Virus record (IMG/VR): IMGVR_UViG_3300036770_004917
Location: 1 to 64,000 of that record
DNA length: 64,000 bases
Direction: 5' to 3' (one strand)
Source of the DNA: a virus
The translations under genes and the position numbers were made by a program. Under the pieces are notes generated by a model. That model ran no database searches. It saw nothing but the letters and a program-made list of their open reading frames with translations, and had not been told where the DNA came from. Numbering within the stretch: position 1 is the stretch's first letter; every line of letters starts with the position of its first letter. Below are positions 15,096-24,467 of this stretch, piece after piece.

Positions 15096-18000
15096 TCAGT
15101 CTACTCTCTCTCCGTTATTGAGTTTTTTAACGAGTGCTGGGTCTAGTCTGCCACCTGTTTTTATCGCTTCCTCTACAGCGTCTGTCATCCCTAGGCCACC
15201 AACACCACCGTATGTTATCAATTTCCCACGGTTCATAACCAGCATGACTCCACTATCCATTCTTAATGCATCATAACCAAGGAATGGAGCGAGGTAGTTC
15301 TGTAAGAGTCCATTTGTACCCTCAACGAAGTAGCGCAGTGCATCGAGTGCATTGGCTCGTTCGTCTGGGTTTGATGCATTCCGAACAGCGCTAACAAGTT
15401 GTGAAATAACCTGTCCACCCTTTGTTTGCCAACGTGCATCGCCTTCCGGTATGGATGCGTAAAGCCGTTCTTCCAGTAGTTCAGCAAGTTGTTCAGCGGC
15501 TGCTCCAGTTTTTCTGTTACGCCACTCTCTCGGCAACGACGGGTCCTTGAGCGCAGTAGAAATACCACCACTAACGGCATTCATTTCTCTCTTAATTTGT
15601 TCCAACTCAGACTTACGTATGATTTTTGCATCCGCAGGAAGAATTGCCATAAGGCCACCAGGTCCTGGCTGTGTTCCTTTTTTGCCCCTTTGGTTGTCCT
15701 CGGTGACATATCCTCGCCAACCACCATCGGGTGACGTATTCCCACCCTCAATCCGGACAGCCCAGTATTCTCCAGGACCCTGCATTGTCCCACCGTCTCC
15801 AGTGGTGTGTCTTTGGACGTCGTCCATGTACCGTTCGGCGAATGTATGTCCACCGAAACCACGTCTAATTACTATGTTGCCTGAGTCTTTTGCTAGTTCA
15901 AGAAACTCTTCTTCGGTAACGACCGTTGGACGCTCCTGCATGCCATTGAGGTCCCAGATGCTTCCGAGGACTCTGTCGGCTTTCAGGTTGCTGGCCTTGA
16001 GTTCTTTCTCTAGTTTTTGCCTCTTCTTCTCATCTTTTTTGTCTTCCTTGGACAGTTCCCCGGACCTTGGTGCACGAGTTAGAAGTTCCAAGTCAGCAAA
16101 TTTAGACAAACTATCCTTCGATAGCGTTGGGCTGCCATCGTCGGCAAGGACAAATGCTGGAGTTGGCTGAGTTTTCCTGGTATGTGCCTTAAGGATTTCT
16201 GCAGAATCTCTCTTTTTGCCAGCAAGCAACTTAAGTCTATCCGCCTTAATGCGCTTGAGTATTCTGAGTTCCTTGGCAGTTTTGTCGGCTTCTTCCGCAC
16301 GTCCTCCGTAGGAAACCTGGCCCTTCTTCAGTCTCTCCAGGCGTTCCCTACCTTCTTTTCTCTTCCTGAGGCGCTCATTGTGACGCTTTACCCAACCTTC
16401 TGCATCTGGTCTTATGAACTTGGCAAGTGAGAGTTTGCGCCAGAATGAATCGCCACGAATCGCCGATGCGTCATCGTCAGCAATACCAAGTGCACTCTGT
16501 CCCCAAAGTTGAGATGAGTGGTCAAAATCAAGATTCACATCATCACCAACAATGGGACCATCACCAACAATGGAGTCAGCATTGGGTCGCGGATTACCAT
16601 TTGAGTCATAGATAACTCTATCGTCACCCATTCGCCAGCCGAATGCACTTGAATCCGGCAAGTCATACTTTGATGAACCGGATTTTTGGTCGTGATACCA
16701 CTCAAATACTTCAGGGAGTTCACCAGCATCAAACTTTGCCTTCAACTCCTTGTATTCCTTGGAGTTGTAGCGAATTGCCTTATTGTTTTTCCCCTTTTGG
16801 GTAGTTGCCCACTTGCGGAAAACCTGATTTTTTGCGGCTGCGGCACCAGTAAGTGAACTTGGGCTACCGAGTAATTCTTTACGCATTGAAGATGGTAATT
16901 GCTCAGCAACAAATGCAAGACTGTCGCCGCCCTCTTCGTTCCTCCCATTATTTGAGTTAATTCTCGCACCGGCAAGAACTAGAAGTGCCGACGTCTGGTC
17001 ATCAAGCATTTTGATTTTGTCATTTATGTCCTTGAGTTGCGTTTTCTTCAATCCAGGACTCAACTTGTCATTTGCTTCTATTGCGTCGCGCTTCTTGAGT
17101 AGGAGTTCACGAACTTTTCCATGTGTTGCCGAAAGTCGTGCCAGTCCCTTATCGCTGAGTGCAAGGCGCCACTCGCCAGTAACTGGGTCGCGCTGCGTCG
17201 TAAGGAGTTGATATCTCGCGAGGGAAGCAAACTTCTGTGCCTGCCGTTTATTTTTGGCAGTAACAGTTTTTTCCGCTGTCTCGCCCCATAGGTTGAAATC
17301 GGCTATGTCGCCGAATAGGCCAACGAATTCATTGGTTCTTCCGGCGCCCTCAATCGGCGTCAGTTTGGCACCTCTTGTGGTATCAAGCATCGCAATTTGC
17401 TGAATTTCTCCATTTTCATCAATTGATGCAAAGAGGTTGCCAGCGCCACTAACCGCCTTAATGAGACTCTCCTCCATCTCAATTGCTCGCGACTCAGTGA
17501 GTCTGCGTTGCTCTGGAGTAAGGGATTCCCACAATTGGCCGTCTTGTTCGTCAATTCTTCTATGCCCTGGAGATTTCAGTCCGTCAATTGCGGTATCGCG
17601 CCCGCTGCGGAGAGATGAACCCATGTCGATGTTGGCAATTCTCTGGCGCTCTGAAACACTTCTAGTAGATGGTCCTGCACTCCCGATGCGACGACCCGCA
17701 TTTCTGGCACGACGACGTGCTGCAACTTCACGACCCGCAACACGAATTGATGCATTTGGATTGTTCATCAACTCATCGCTAATTAGTCTTCGACGCTTAA
17801 TCTCAGCGTTGGCGCGCTGTAGGCGTTTTCTTAGTCGCTCAAGTTGTTCTGGAGATGGCGAGAGAACAGAAGAACTGCGTGTTGATGCAAGCATTCTCAT
17901 GTCTGCCTCATCGAGGTCATCTGGACCGGTCATGTAGAAATCAATTGCTTCTTGTGCGTCTTCTACACTTGGGAAGGACCTGTCGAGCCCACCGGCAACT

Positions 18001-21000
18001 TGTTCTGAACCTGAATCAAGTTCAAAAATGTTTTTCCACGTACCATCGGCAGTGCGTTCCTGACCATCGACTGAGTAGGAGCCATCTTCGTTGCGGAGGA
18101 TTTCAAATCTGGCATTGCCGTCATTGCTTCTTCCACGACTCACAACCTCGCCATTGGCCGTGTCGCTATATCGTGGGGTGGTGTTGTCTGACCCGGGGCG
18201 ATTAAAATTAACCAACTTGCTGCTGCGTGTTGACTTTTGCAGACTTGCGCCATATCCAGTACCTGGCTCAAATCCACCAGCAAACATCTGTGCATCCGCA
18301 TCAAACGCTGGAGAATATCTGTAATCATTTCTTGTCGGCATGCGTCGCAAAGAAACACCCTGCTCATTGGCGAAGTTGGTATCATTGGCATTCATTGCAA
18401 ACTGGTTGTATCCACGCTCAAATGCGGCGCTTGATTCATATGAGCGTTTTTCTGAACGAGTACTAAGTAGTAGATTGTTTGCATCTTCTTCTGAGATTTC
18501 TGGCAAATCTTCCTTATCGGCATCCCGTATCTGGCGATAATCCCAATCACGAACATCGTCAAGGAATTGGGGACTGCTGGCATAGTCCTGGAAAGAAGGC
18601 TCACCAGCATCCACGTCTATGCCTTGTTCGTCGGCATATCCGGGAACATTGTTTACGGAATTCAACCAGTTATTGTAATATTCGCTAGATTCTTCAGAGA
18701 ATAGGAATCCATCAATAACGCTACCCTCTGGATACTCGCGTCGTCCAAGGTAAGGAACTCTGTCCTCGTTTTGAGCAACTCCTCTACGGCTGCGCAAACT
18801 GCGAGTAGAAGCACGGTCCGCCGCAGCAGAACGCAGGCTTAGGTTGCCACGCCCATCGTCGTCGCCATTCATGCCATTCCAGGCATTGATTCGCATTACT
18901 TGGATGGCATCCCAGTCACGAACATCGTCGAGGAACTGGGGACTACTTTCGTAGGATGCACGAGATGGCGAGACACCCTTTTCTACGCCCTGCTCTTTTG
19001 CGTATGCCGAATTGAGTCTAGTTAGTCGTGCCCATCTGCTGAAGTTGTCTTCAAAGTCGCCCGACTCTTTGTATGCATCAATGACTGCTGGTTCTGGCTT
19101 TCGGTTGCGTCCCAAGCGAGGAATTCTGTCTTCTTTTTCAAGATTCAAATAACTTGAGCGATTGTTTCTGCGTAGCAACCCTGTTGCCTTACTGCGCTGG
19201 ACAATATCTTTGAATTTTGCAATAAATCGTGGCTGACCGGGAGATGGAATGTCAAACATATGTCCACGTTCAGCCATTTGCTGAGTAACAAAATATCCAT
19301 CACTGTCCGCGACGCTCTGCAATAGTTGTTTCAAATTCCCCAGAGGTTTCCTGTATCGTTCTGGCAGTTGCCCAGCCTCCATTTCGCCATTGAAGACACT
19401 TACCGTCCGGAGTGCCGCATCAAATTCATCGCGAGACATAATTATTGAATCAACGCCACCGATGGCATTTTCCACAGTGTCATACAGTGCTGCGATGCTG
19501 TTCGCATCATCGGAATCGGCAAGAGCCTCAACTTCATCAAGATTAATAAGAATGTCGGCTATTGAGTGAAGGTCGTCGCTGAGGTCCCCAAGTTGCGATA
19601 GCGTCATGCTTACTTCAACGTTCGTGTCATCTTCACCATCGCTACGTGCTGAACGGATTGATGCCAATGATGGGCGCTTTCCTGGGAAATTGAACGAGCC
19701 ATCGTTGGTGAATTCGGAAGCCGGTATCTGGAATGGCACTTCACGTCTAATTGATGCTTGATACTCCATATCGTACTTGTCGAGAATTTGCTTAATTGCG
19801 CCAAACATATTCCTATCGCGCAGCGCAGCAACTACGTGCTGATATTCCAATGAATTCGATGGGCCCTCACTTCTGGAGAGTTCGCTCCACCTATTGGCCA
19901 AGATATTGAAATACTCTTCAAGTAATTGCCTGTCAGACATGCGTTCAAAATCCGCATAGTGAAAACCATCTGCCGGTCGTGCCAGTCGGAGGTCTCCATC
20001 GCGTTGAGCCAATGAAGCGGAGCGTGAACTCTTGATTCCATTGTTTCTGTCAGCCATCGTTCTTCTCGTGGAGAGGAGTTGACGGCCCGGTTCTGCGGAT
20101 GTCAAATACTCAAGAACGTCGTCGTATTCCATGTCCTCTGGGCCGTCTACGTACTCCCGAATGGCTGCCTCGGCATCATCGATGGTTGAATAGGTTCCAT
20201 CGATATTGTTCATGGATAGTCGTGAATCGTTTACTTCCACCCCGGAGAAACCAACCAGATTCCATTTGCCATCTGAGTCGCGCTCTCTTCCGACAATCAC
20301 ATAGTCGCCATTTGGGGTGAGAACGATTTCTGCATCAAAACCGCCCGATGAATCGCTGCCACGCATCACAACCCTACCGTCGACGGCATCCGAGAAGCGG
20401 GGGGTGGTGGAGTTTTTGCGCGAAACCGGACTCATGACCACTGACCTGGTTGACGGTCCGTGCAAATCTTTATCGAATGTGTCGCGAGGCTGACTGAATC
20501 TGAAAATTGATGGAATTAGTGTCCTTGATTCACTGCGACTTACTTTTTCGCCACCCGGCGAAACATCGCTTCCCGAAACATTCACCCGAGCACTGGGCTC
20601 ATATCCTTCGAATCTGTCCGCAATATCTTTTGCCATCTTCTGACGAGCGCTAATGGTATCCACAAACAATTTGCGCATCTGTGGGGGGACTCCAGCATCG
20701 CCCATTTCTTGGTCAATCTTCTGCAGATTCAAATGCTCAACACGTCGCATGGCGACGACTAGGTCATTGTTTGATACGCGGCCGTATAGGTTTGAGATAT
20801 GCTGACCACGAATCGGTGCGCCAGGCATGTAAATCATAGTGGCGACGTCATCCCATGGAGCATCTGGGCTAAATTCTGGCTTCTTGCTTCCACCCTGTGC
20901 CCTATATGGTCCAGCCCCACCGGTATCTACTGTATAAATAACACCAATTGGGTCAACCATCTTGTTATTGCCACCACTCCAAGCATCTCTGACCTGAAGA

Positions 21001-24000
21001 AGCATGTCAATACCCATGTCCTGCTTTGCTTGGGCACGCACTCTGCCTGATGGGCTTGATGTATTTTGGAGATTGTCAACCTTTTCGCTGACCACCCAAG
21101 TGTCTCCGGCCTTGTCTTTGATTATTGCCTTGTGGGGAACCCCTGCACCGGCAACTCTATATACTGCAGCACCAGCAACTTCTGCTTCTGCATGACCATC
21201 AGAACGTCCGCGCTTAGCAAAGAAAATTCGTCCAGTGCTATCGTCCTCGAACCAATATCCCTCATTGAGTCCAGTTGGCCCTGGGATGCGGCGCATTGTA
21301 TTTAGGTCATCCCATGTTGGCAGCGACACACCGCTTACAACCGGCCCACTATATGGCGAGGCGCTGCGGGTTGAGGCGACACCAAAAATTTCCTTGAGGT
21401 CACGAGGTGTGACAATGTCATTGCCAATGCGTATGTAGTTACCAGCGCCCATATTTCGTGCATTTAGGAGATTGCGAATCTCTCCAGAATCAGTGACACT
21501 TGGAAGAATTGTGTCTACCCAGTTGTCCCAATTGTCTGAGCCGAGCGAAGGGGTAGCAACTGAGCGGGCAGACCGCGTTGACTCAGTTTGTGGTTTTGCC
21601 TGCTTTGCAAAATCTTGCACGCGCTTGCGCAATTCATCCTTAATCGCTTTTCCGCGTGGGGTGTTATACCCTTGCAGGTGGTCGAGGACGTGGGCGGTGA
21701 TTGATGCAGCACTCAACTTGCCCCAGGAATCATTCATGGATGTCAATCCCGCAAATGTGCCATAGGATTGGTGCGGACCACCGTTGTTTTGGTCACCCTT
21801 AAGCGGTATCGCTAAGACGTCGGCCCTAATCATTCTTGCAAGTTCATACAATGGCGCTTTAGAAATTTCACGCAATTCTTCTGGGGATAGTGGCTCGCTG
21901 CCGGTTCTGGCGGCCCGTCTTCCACGCTTAATGCTGCGGTCGAACAGAAGTGCGCTAACTGCCCTATTGACCTGGTTGTCGCTGGGCGATGTCTTTCCTT
22001 GCCGGGCAAGCCAAATTCTTGCAACCTGTTCCAAATCAATGACATCGTCGGCCTCCATTTTCAGGAGGTTTGCCAATGTGGGCAATCCGTCTGCATCAAG
22101 AGAGTTAATATCATCATTTGGCACAATGCCGGAACGGAGACTGCGCGGGAATGACTGTCCCAAAAGGTCACGTGGATTGAAGGGCTTAATTCCTTGTCGT
22201 TTATTTCTCTCGGCAATAGCACCTTCAAATCGCGTATCTGGGTTTCCGCCGATTCCCGCCCTGCTGCCTTCGTTGATAATGTCATCAAGTTCTTTGTCTG
22301 ACATCTCTTCGAAGTTGATACCTAGTAGTCGCTTGACATCCATTGGGAGGTCATCTGCACGGCTGGCCCCTTGGCCTGTTGCGCCCGGACCTGTGAATGA
22401 ACGAGCCGAACGAGTCGATGGCACCCTCTGGGCATCTTCGAGGTTTGCCCCATCAAAATACGATTCGCCAGTATCGTCAGGGAATTTGGCATCAGTCAAA
22501 TTTGCATCAGTAAAGTCGCTATCGGAAATTCGTGATTCCGTGAAATCAACATTCTCCAGATTTGCTCTAATAAATTGTGTCCCCGTAAAAGATGAACGGC
22601 CAAAGCCTGCCCCTGCCAGGTTGGCATTTGTGAGGTCTGCTTCGTTAAAACTTGCACCACTCACACCTTGGCCCGAGGTCTCTGATAGATTTGCTCCCGT
22701 CAGATTTGCCCTATTGAACCAAGTATTTGAGATATTGGCTCGGTTGAGATTTGCTCCACTCAGATTGGCCTCAGTGAAAGTTGCACCATTAATATTCGTG
22801 CCTGACAAATCAGCATCCGTCAAGTTTGCCTTATTGAAATTTGCAAAATCAAATGTTGCTTCTCTTAGGTCCGCCCCACGAAGGTTGGCCCCAGTAAATG
22901 ATGCATCGTAGAGATTTGCTCCAGTGAAGTCAACAGATACGAGTTCCGAATCTGACATGTCGGCACTATCAAGGTTGGCGTTTTTGAAATTTAGACCAGT
23001 CAATCGCATTCCGGACATATCTGCGCCACTGAGGTCTCGGTCACCTTGAAGTTCTTCGAGAATCTGCTCTTCCGTTGGTGCTGCGCCCTTCCATTTTGTT
23101 GATTCCAGGCGAGAAGAACGCAGGCTGACTGATTCGCGCCTACGTTGGTCGCGGCTTCTTAGTGTCTTGTCTGGGGCATGCTTACCACCACGCTCGTATT
23201 TGAAACCCTGCTTTTTGATGTCGTTAAGAATGCGCCCAAGGAAGTCGGGGTTCGACTCCAACTCCCGAACCCAGTTGTCGTCTACATCTTTATAGGTATA
23301 GGTTCGGCCGCCATTAAAGGTAACAATTAGTTCCTTGGCATCATCGTCCCATGAGATTTTTTCAACAGCACGCGAACCCTCGGTGTTGATTTGAGTTTTT
23401 CCACCCTTGCCAACCCTGCTTGCACCAGCGCGACGTGCGTTCATTATCGCCCCTCTGGCACGGGCTGGGTCGAGTGGGTTGCGGCTTGCAGTAGCGCCAC
23501 TCGGTACGAATCTTGAAAGCCTTGATGAATCGTCCCCAAGAAGCACCTGAATCTGCTCACTCACGGCAGAAACGTCACTATCGGTCAGTCGACCTGCACG
23601 ACGCAATTTTTCATTTTCTTCGGAACTTCCCTCAAGGAGTGAAGAAATTTTTCTGCCAAGATTTTCGGGAACCGTAAAACGTGGGATGATGGGACGCTCT
23701 AGGGGCGTGCTCTCGAATACGATTCCATCTTTGTCGGCGTCAATTCGGCCAGTTACGTCAATGAACACCAAACCGGCTGGGGCGGCACGAAGTCCACCAC
23801 CAAGGCGGCTTCCGAGACGCTGGCCCAATTTTTTGACCTCAATAAGACCACCAGTAATATCTCTATTTTTGATGAGAGACTTATGGGCGACATCGTTCAT
23901 GCCAACAACCCGCTGTGCTCCCCTGGAGATTGTGGCATCAACCTTCGCTTGCATGTGTCGCGAGGAAATACCGTCAATACGCGAACGTACTAAGCCTGTT

Positions 24001-24467
24001 TTGGGATTAAAACCAATTGCTCCGCTGCGCAGCATGGCTGCGAATGAATAGGAGCCAGAGTCCGATTTAAATGCTAGCGCCTTGAAAGATACGGCATTTT
24101 GTCGGCCACCCAAACCAAATGCGCGTAATTGAAAGTCGCGAGCAGATGGGGTAACGGACCACGCATTAGTGCGATGCGACTCAACGTAGGAGCGCTTTCC
24201 TGGAGTAAATGATGCTCCACTAATAACTGCATCAAGCAGGCCCTTGACAAATGTGGGGCTATCATTTCGCAGGGCTGTTGGTGTTGACTGGATGATTCCA
24301 GAAGGTAGAACTTGCTCTAGCGATTTATGTTCCTGAGAGTTTGCCCAATTCGCCCACTCCTCCGCCTTTCGGTGTGCTCCGTGGGCGGAAAACGTCATTC
24401 CGTCCTTGACGACAATTCCATAGGTAGAATTATCGCTTGCGTCCGTCAGGATGACATATTGCTTCAC
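15096..24467 (-). CDS. P3: giant STRS-punctuated polyprotein (3123 aa)
   Basis: GTG start sharing GTGA with the upstream stop, with a perfect GGAGGT five bases before it. Nine STRS linkers (684, 963, 1032, 1339, 1887, 2002, 2079, 2195, 2267). In order: N-terminal region with SFKAL (127-131); DADKDG...LERPIIPRF module (205-264); KTSC domain (350-430); about 200 residues of classical A(D/N)Lxx pentapeptide repeats (477-680); a kinase-like domain with FFAKRGRSD (about 1046-1290), resembling the N-lobe of HipA or PI4K-type kinases; two copies of a TTPR(F/Y)SD domain; three copies of a YxSSPQFLDDVRDWD repeat; a charged helical region; a C-terminal ADP-ribosyltransferase-like domain (IRRG 2867, QGPGEYW 2896, LGYDAL 3063). 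Probable internal-head effector precursor. Confidence 0.9.
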   Translation of the reverse strand: MKQYVILTDASDNSTYGIVVKDGMTFSAHGAHRKAEEWANWANSQEHKSLEQVLPSGIIQSTPTALRNDSPTFVKGLLDAVISGASFTPGKRSYVESHRTNAWSVTPSARDFQLRAFGLGGRQNAVSFKALAFKSDSGSYSFAAMLRSGAIGFNPKTGLVRSRIDGISSRHMQAKVDATISRGAQRVVGMNDVAHKSLIKNRDITGGLIEVKKLGQRLGSRLGGGLRAAPAGLVFIDVTGRIDADKDGIVFESTPLERPIIPRFTVPENLGRKISSLLEGSSEENEKLRRAGRLTDSDVSAVSEQIQVLLGDDSSRLSRFVPSGATASRNPLDPARARGAIMNARRAGASRVGKGGKTQINTEGSRAVEKISWDDDAKELIVTFNGGRTYTYKDVDDNWVRELESNPDFLGRILNDIKKQGFKYERGGKHAPDKTLRSRDQRRRESVSLRSSRLESTKWKGAAPTEEQILEELQGDRDLSGADMSGMRLTGLNFKNANLDSADMSDSELVSVDFTGANLYDASFTGANLRGADLREATFDFANFNKANLTDADLSGTNINGATFTEANLSGANLNRANISNTWFNRANLTGANLSETSGQGVSGASFNEADLTNANLAGAGFGRSSFTGTQFIRANLENVDFTESRISDSDFTDANLTDAKFPDDTGESYFDGANLEDAQRVPSTRSARSFTGPGATGQGASRADDLPMDVKRLLGINFEEMSDKELDDIINEGSRAGIGGNPDTRFEGAIAERNKRQGIKPFNPRDLLGQSFPRSLRSGIVPNDDINSLDADGLPTLANLLKMEADDVIDLEQVARIWLARQGKTSPSDNQVNRAVSALLFDRSIKRGRRAARTGSEPLSPEELREISKAPLYELARMIRADVLAIPLKGDQNNGGPHQSYGTFAGLTSMNDSWGKLSAASITAHVLDHLQGYNTPRGKAIKDELRKRVQDFAKQAKPQTESTRSARSVATPSLGSDNWDNWVDTILPSVTDSGEIRNLLNARNMGAGNYIRIGNDIVTPRDLKEIFGVASTRSASPYSGPVVSGVSLPTWDDLNTMRRIPGPTGLNEGYWFEDDSTGRIFFAKRGRSDGHAEAEVAGAAVYRVAGAGVPHKAIIKDKAGDTWVVSEKVDNLQNTSSPSGRVRAQAKQDMGIDMLLQVRDAWSGGNNKMVDPIGVIYTVDTGGAGPYRAQGGSKKPEFSPDAPWDDVATMIYMPGAPIRGQHISNLYGRVSNNDLVVAMRRVEHLNLQKIDQEMGDAGVPPQMRKLFVDTISARQKMAKDIADRFEGYEPSARVNVSGSDVSPGGEKVSRSESRTLIPSIFRFSQPRDTFDKDLHGPSTRSVVMSPVSRKNSTTPRFSDAVDGRVVMRGSDSSGGFDAEIVLTPNGDYVIVGRERDSDGKWNLVGFSGVEVNDSRLSMNNIDGTYSTIDDAEAAIREYVDGPEDMEYDDVLEYLTSAEPGRQLLSTRRTMADRNNGIKSSRSASLAQRDGDLRLARPADGFHYADFERMSDRQLLEEYFNILANRWSELSRSEGPSNSLEYQHVVAALRDRNMFGAIKQILDKYDMEYQASIRREVPFQIPASEFTNDGSFNFPGKRPSLASIRSARSDGEDDTNVEVSMTLSQLGDLSDDLHSIADILINLDEVEALADSDDANSIAALYDTVENAIGGVDSIIMSRDEFDAALRTVSVFNGEMEAGQLPERYRKPLGNLKQLLQSVADSDGYFVTQQMAERGHMFDIPSPGQPRFIAKFKDIVQRSKATGLLRRNNRSSYLNLEKEDRIPRLGRNRKPEPAVIDAYKESGDFEDNFSRWARLTRLNSAYAKEQGVEKGVSPSRASYESSPQFLDDVRDWDAIQVMRINAWNGMNGDDDGRGNLSLRSAAADRASTRSLRSRRGVAQNEDRVPYLGRREYPEGSVIDGFLFSEESSEYYNNWLNSVNNVPGYADEQGIDVDAGEPSFQDYASSPQFLDDVRDWDYRQIRDADKEDLPEISEEDANNLLLSTRSEKRSYESSAAFERGYNQFAMNANDTNFANEQGVSLRRMPTRNDYRYSPAFDADAQMFAGGFEPGTGYGASLQKSTRSSKLVNFNRPGSDNTTPRYSDTANGEVVSRGRSNDGNARFEILRNEDGSYSVDGQERTADGTWKNIFELDSGSEQVAGGLDRSFPSVEDAQEAIDFYMTGPDDLDEADMRMLASTRSSSVLSPSPEQLERLRKRLQRANAEIKRRRLISDELMNNPNASIRVAGREVAARRRARNAGRRIGSAGPSTRSVSERQRIANIDMGSSLRSGRDTAIDGLKSPGHRRIDEQDGQLWESLTPEQRRLTESRAIEMEESLIKAVSGAGNLFASIDENGEIQQIAMLDTTRGAKLTPIEGAGRTNEFVGLFGDIADFNLWGETAEKTVTAKNKRQAQKFASLARYQLLTTQRDPVTGEWRLALSDKGLARLSATHGKVRELLLKKRDAIEANDKLSPGLKKTQLKDINDKIKMLDDQTSALLVLAGARINSNNGRNEEGGDSLAFVAEQLPSSMRKELLGSPSSLTGAAAAKNQVFRKWATTQKGKNNKAIRYNSKEYKELKAKFDAGELPEVFEWYHDQKSGSSKYDLPDSSAFGWRMGDDRVIYDSNGNPRPNADSIVGDGPIVGDDVNLDFDHSSQLWGQSALGIADDDASAIRGDSFWRKLSLAKFIRPDAEGWVKRHNERLRKRKEGRERLERLKKGQVSYGGRAEEADKTAKELRILKRIKADRLKLLAGKKRDSAEILKAHTRKTQPTPAFVLADDGSPTLSKDSLSKFADLELLTRAPRSGELSKEDKKDEKKRQKLEKELKASNLKADRVLGSIWDLNGMQERPTVVTEEEFLELAKDSGNIVIRRGFGGHTFAERYMDDVQRHTTGDGGTMQGPGEYWAVRIEGGNTSPDGGWRGYVTEDNQRGKKGTQPGPGGLMAILPADAKIIRKSELEQIKREMNAVSGGISTALKDPSLPREWRNRKTGAAAEQLAELLEERLYASIPEGDARWQTKGGQVISQLVSAVRNASNPDERANALDALRYFVEGTNGLLQNYLAPFLGYDALRMDSGVMLVMNRGKLITYGGVGGLGMTDAVEEAIKTGGRLDPALVKKLNNGERVD
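17889..20411 (-). repeat. Duplicated TTPR(F/Y)SD domain inside P3
   Basis: Residues 1353-1455 and 2095-2193 of P3 are diverged copies of one domain of about 100 residues. Both start TTPR(F/Y)SD, pass through G-x-V-x-x-RG and a strand-rich DG(D/S)Y...V.G.ER..DG.W segment, and end in a helix (DA.EAI..Y) before GP(E/D)D. Each copy directly follows an STRS linker (1339 and 2079), so the unit appears to have been duplicated as a cassette. Unknown function. Confidence 0.7.
18276..19133 (-). repeat. Triple tandem domain repeat inside P3
   Basis: Residues 1779-1860, 1901-1983 and 2006-2064 of P3 are three related units. The first two share EDR(I/V)P.LGR, then a helix, then (E/D)EQG(V/I), then SSPQFLDDVRDWD. 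The third keeps NEQGV and Y.YSPAFDAD but lacks the first part. STRS linkers at 1887 and 2002 separate them. This is protein-level repetition with diverged DNA, so the duplication is old. Confidence 0.75.
22428..23039 (-). repeat. Pentapeptide-repeat array inside P3
   Basis: About 200 residues (477-680 of P3) made of repeated five-residue units with Leu or Phe in the centre, such as GANLS, KANLT, DADLS and RANLE. Such arrays fold into a right-handed square beta-helix that can mimic DNA; some, for example MfpA and Qnr, bind DNA gyrase. The array ends exactly at an STRS linker. Target here unknown. Confidence 0.9.

Noticed and set aside
21784-22911. Plus-strand ORF of 375 codons opposite P3
   Set aside because: The opposite strand of regular A(D/N)Lxx pentapeptide codons lacks stop codons by chance; the translation is low-complexity Ser/Leu/Arg/Ala without domains.
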